Below, piece after piece: positions 60,840 through 64,000 of a DNA stretch of 64,000 bases. Source of the stretch: Eudromia elegans (Eukaryota > Chordata > Aves > Tinamiformes > Tinamidae); the NCBI GenBank assembly GCA_003342815.1, contig PTEX01000119.1, positions 2,354,275 through 2,418,274 of the forward strand, given 5' to 3'. The stretch's first letter is position 1, and each line of letters opens with the position of its first letter. A program made the translations under genes and the position numbers. The notes under the pieces are model-generated. The model was not told the origin of the DNA. It was given only the letters and a program-made list of their open reading frames with translations, and searched no databases.

Positions 60840-61190
60840 ATGGCTTGCATGACACCGTTTTCCATGTCTCCTCTTCAGGCAAAGACTCAGCCTGCATCTA
60901 CTCTATTGGCAAGCAATTTTACAACAACCCAGTTGCCCCATTGTTTGCCCATAATTAATGACAGAGCTGAGGCTGCTGGGGAGTCAGAAGGTGTCAGTTT
61001 CTGTCCATATGCAGTGTTGGATGCTTGCCCCACAGCAACAGTTTGCAATGTCTCCAAGCATGCCAAGAACTCAGCGCATGCCATGTCCACCCTCACAGCC
61101 TACGGCAACACTGCAGTCTGCTTTTTCCAGGCAGAGACAATTGCTATGCATAGCAGTAATGGGGGCATATGTTCAGCAGGTAGCTGAACC
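60840..61190. other. GC-richer patch with a 115-codon open frame, origin unknown
   Basis: The longest non-CR1 frame of the window together with 24333-24680 (plus strand, 60840-61187, from ATG to TGA), Ala/Ser/Thr/Cys-rich (for example STLTAYGNTAVCFFQAE). A second plus frame and a minus frame are open across the same bases, which points to composition, not selection. No signal peptide, domain or splice context is convincing. It may be a retrocopy remnant or a conserved non-coding patch. Confidence 0.25.
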
Positions 61191-61982
61191 TTGGAAGAAA
61201 TACAGAGAGAGAAGTTCAGAGGGATTTTAATGCACCTTCAAGAGACTCATGTTGCAAACTATTCTCTAGAGAGTCATCTCTTCCTTGACTGCTTGTAGCC
61301 GGATCTTAGTGAGTGCACCCTCTCACGAAGCATCAAAATGAAACTAGAAACCATATTTCCTCTTTCTGCTCAAAATTCTCTTGTGTGTTGTTGTGTGTTC
61401 TCTTGCTTTCTGTGTACAAATCCTTCTGCTAATCAGTTACATCTTGGTCAATAAATAGCAGTTCTAGTGTTCTTCAGCAGAATTTTCCTTGAGGGATGTT
61501 TGGGCTATTAACTGAAGTGATTACTTCAGGTAACTCATACATATCAAATATATTTTTAAATGCCTCAATAGCTGTAACAGAAAACGATTTGTCATATATG
61601 ATACTTATGAGTACCATCAATAAATATTAGCTTTACAGAAGTACCTTCACTTTTTCTTTCTTCTTTTTTGCAAAATCCATATATAGAACTTGTTCATATT
61701 TAATGGTTCACTTCCATGAACAATACAGAATACTTTTTAGTAGGTTTAGGTGATTCACTTGATTTCTCAAGCTGTCTACTTTTCATTTCTGTATTCTGTA
61801 AGAAGTATCTTTCCATTTCTATTGTTCTACAAAGATGTTTGAGTAATGCAGTTGGCTGCTGTTGGAGATGGACACATTCTTCTGACGTGTTGACGTAAGA
61901 CTAAAGCAAGTTCCGCATGCAAGAAATGGTATATCTGCTAGTTTTCTGCTAGATCTTATATCTTTTAGAGCTGTGTTTCTCT

Positions 61983-62004
61983 TTTATTATTATTATTATT
62001 ATTT
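61983..62004 (+). repeat. (ATT)n microsatellite
   Basis: TTTATTATTATTATTATTATT, about 6-7 units. Confidence 0.9.
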
Positions 62005-62589
62005 CTTGTTTACTAATTAACTGAAATCACCTGGAAACAAAAAAATCTCCAGAGAAAAGACAGCGTGTATTTTCTTTGTAAATGAGCTAATTGCTTTCAG
62101 GTCTTCATGATGGAGTCTGTGTGAACATTCTTAGTGCTAAAAGGCTCCATGTTCTTGGTGTCCTATAATTTCTTGCTATTTATTCTGTGATGTTTCTTAG
62201 GATTATAATGTCTTGCAAAGTTCATTTTAATGATGGCCAACGTCTTGATATTGTCTTTGGATAGGTGTATTTTCTTATTGGTGACAATAGCAACTGAGCA
62301 CTGAAGAGCTCTACATGTTTAAAGAGAGCTGTTTTGTAGATCTTAGCTCCCAAAATACACTTTGAAATACAAATGTGATAAAGAAATCCAATCATTCATT
62401 TCACTATTTCAGTGATTCTTTTAATTTTTTGCTTCTAAGATAACCTCTTTAATGATACAACAAATTGAAACTTAAACAGGGAGAACAACTCAGATCAGAT
62501 AAACTTTCCTTTATGAGAGGCATCATTTAAGTCAGGTATTTCTTGTGACTTTACAGATATGAAACTACCTTATAATTCTGAAAGATGTA

Positions 62590-62603
62590 TTCTCTCTCTC
62601 TCT
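62590..62603 (+). repeat. (CT)n microsatellite
   Basis: TTCTCTCTCTCTCT, seven units. Confidence 0.85.
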
Positions 62604-64000
62604 GCCCCCATGGCAGCTATGAAGTGCAACTATAAGGTTAATCTTAGGTAAACAGAATCTTCTTCTCTGATAACTTTTCATGTAGACTTTGGTTGCTTTG
62701 GTTGCTTATTTTCAGCTTCTCTACTAGCTGGCAGAAGGCTTTGCTTACCCCAGAGATGGTGATAATACCTTCTGAAATGCCCATGCATTTTTACATACCA
62801 TGGAGGACTGGTATAGATACTCTGTAGATAATGATTTTATTCAAAGTATTGGATTCTCAGCTCCCTGTACCACCTTCAGGTAAACATCGTCGCCTTCAGG
62901 TACCTACCAGCCCTTGATTTCCTCTAACTCATTGCTTATGCATAGCAGTACTATATATTGTAGAGTTCACTTTAGAATCAACGAGATTTGCTTATAATGA
63001 GGCTTCTACAAACTATACAAATAACTGCAACTGAATTTGATACCATACACAAACCATACACAGTTCTAGCCTTTATTGCAGTGGTAAATATTTTTTTCCA
63101 GATTGATGTGTTAAATAATTAACATGTGGCTGATATTAACTCAGTTTTTGGTGGCAATTGCACAGCCAAAATCTTGTCTGTCAGTTTGCTTGTTTCTAGT
63201 CACTTTCTACATCTGATCACATCTATTTGGCACTTTCAAATAGAGAAGGCAGATTTTTTTAGTAACCTCTTGTCAGATCATGACATATTTAACAGCTATT
63301 TTAAAGCAGTGCAGTATTAATATTAAAAGTCAAAATTCGTAAATACTGCATCTCATTGCAATATGTATTGACATGTCAGATTTCAAGTCCCATAGTTAGG
63401 CTAAGTACAAATTTGAAATACTCTTGCTTCCTGTACCCAACACCAACAATTTATTTGGTAATATTTCTGGAACAGAACATCTTTAGCTCTTCCAGAGTGA
63501 GAATTTTTCTATCACAAGGTTTAATCTCTAGTGTTATAAGAATCAGTATAAAACCAACCCATCGAGGAAGGGACACAGTATTTCAGATTAAATCTCTTGG
63601 GAACTCCTCTTGTTTATTTCTGATCACATCAAAGATAAGGCCACTTTGTGTCCTTTGTGTGTGAACTTGTGTGTGTGTCCAAAGTTGTGTGAACTTTGGA
63701 AATGTACTTTTAGAAGAGGGCTAGCTAATTTTGGGAAAGCATTGTGTGTCCATTGTTGTAATCAATCTAGTTCTTGGATTTTCATATTAATGACTTGCTT
63801 TCATATTGTTAACTGTCTTCCCATTCCTTTGTAGAATAATACTTCTGTTATAGCAGAAAACAGAATGTTTTATTTTTTTCAGTGAGTTGTGAATTCCTCA
63901 AGGAATGTATCTCTCAAATGAAAAATGTTTTAGCCTTTTGTTTTTTTTTTCCTTCCAAGTGCACAAGGTATGGCATATGCCTTATTCTAATGAAAGCATT

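Larger units (their letters stand above)
52318..64000. other. AT-rich non-coding DNA, no gene recognised
   Basis: The longest repeat-poor stretch of the window. It holds microsatellites at 53861-53900, 54806-54876, 61983-62004 and 62590-62603, A runs at 55320-55346 and 57053-57064, a pyrimidine tract near 60331-60353 and the GC-richer patch 60840-61190. No CR1 tail was found here by its diagnostic words. No exon recognised; the 102-codon frame at 63356-63664 shows no domain. Confidence 0.55.

Noticed and set aside
60840-61230. A Cys-rich secreted peptide or toxin-like gene
   Set aside because: There is no signal peptide and no cysteine framework, and frames in both directions are open.
1-64000. 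CRISPR array, operon, riboswitch or prokaryotic terminator
   Set aside because: CR1 LINEs, an avian-type LTR and long AT-rich gene-free stretches mark an animal nuclear genome. No spaced direct-repeat array exists; the short-period repeats are microsatellites.

Overview
The window reads as a stretch of bird nuclear genome. The diagnostic signal is a series of CR1 LINE copies: RT and endonuclease domains of CR1 type, a very short 3'UTR, and a 3' end built from ATTCTATG-like 8-mers without a poly-A tail. At least ten CR1 segments of very different ages lie on both strands, and one solo LTR with 6-bp target duplications sits inside one of them. The rest is AT-rich, stop-rich, single-copy-looking DNA with microsatellites and homopolymer runs. 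I could not recognise any host exon, tRNA, rRNA, snoRNA, CRISPR array or operon-like arrangement. The only long open frame (minus strand, 20597-22135) is a CR1 reverse transcriptase. The window looks like a gene desert or the inside of a very long intron.

Layout. 1-240: minus-strand CR1 endonuclease piece running off the left edge. 241-11201: AT-rich DNA with a perfect 13-bp hairpin at 8423-8457. 11202-11280 (minus) and 15350-15537 (plus): CR1 3' tails. 18055-19343: very old plus-strand CR1, interrupted by a second CR1 tail and by a 110-bp insert. 20521-22177: young minus-strand CR1 with an unbroken RT frame. 27245-29851: long decayed plus-strand CR1 covering endonuclease to RT but lacking its tail. 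32192-34309: minus-strand CR1 split by a 731-bp solo LTR (32996-33726). 36280-38018: plus-strand CR1 of a different, older subfamily. 41712-41960 and 52085-52317: minus-strand CR1 tails. From 52318 to the right edge there is only AT-rich DNA with simple repeats and one GC-richer patch near 61 kb.

The most interesting structure is a 110-bp sequence present twice with no mismatch. One copy (18922-19031) is an insertion inside the old CR1. The other lies about 1.5 kb to the right and was later split by the young CR1 (20512-20520 plus 22181-22281). The unsplit copy preserves the empty target site of the young CR1 and shows directly that this CR1 made a 3-bp target duplication (GTA). This looks like a short-range templated duplication, or less likely a very short mobile unit. 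I did not find a convincing new gene system, and say so.

The CR1 ORFs are selfish-element genes and do not form a pathway with neighbours. Where a boundary is called by eye against CR1 sequence recalled from the family or against the other copies here, it is good to roughly 5-20 bases.
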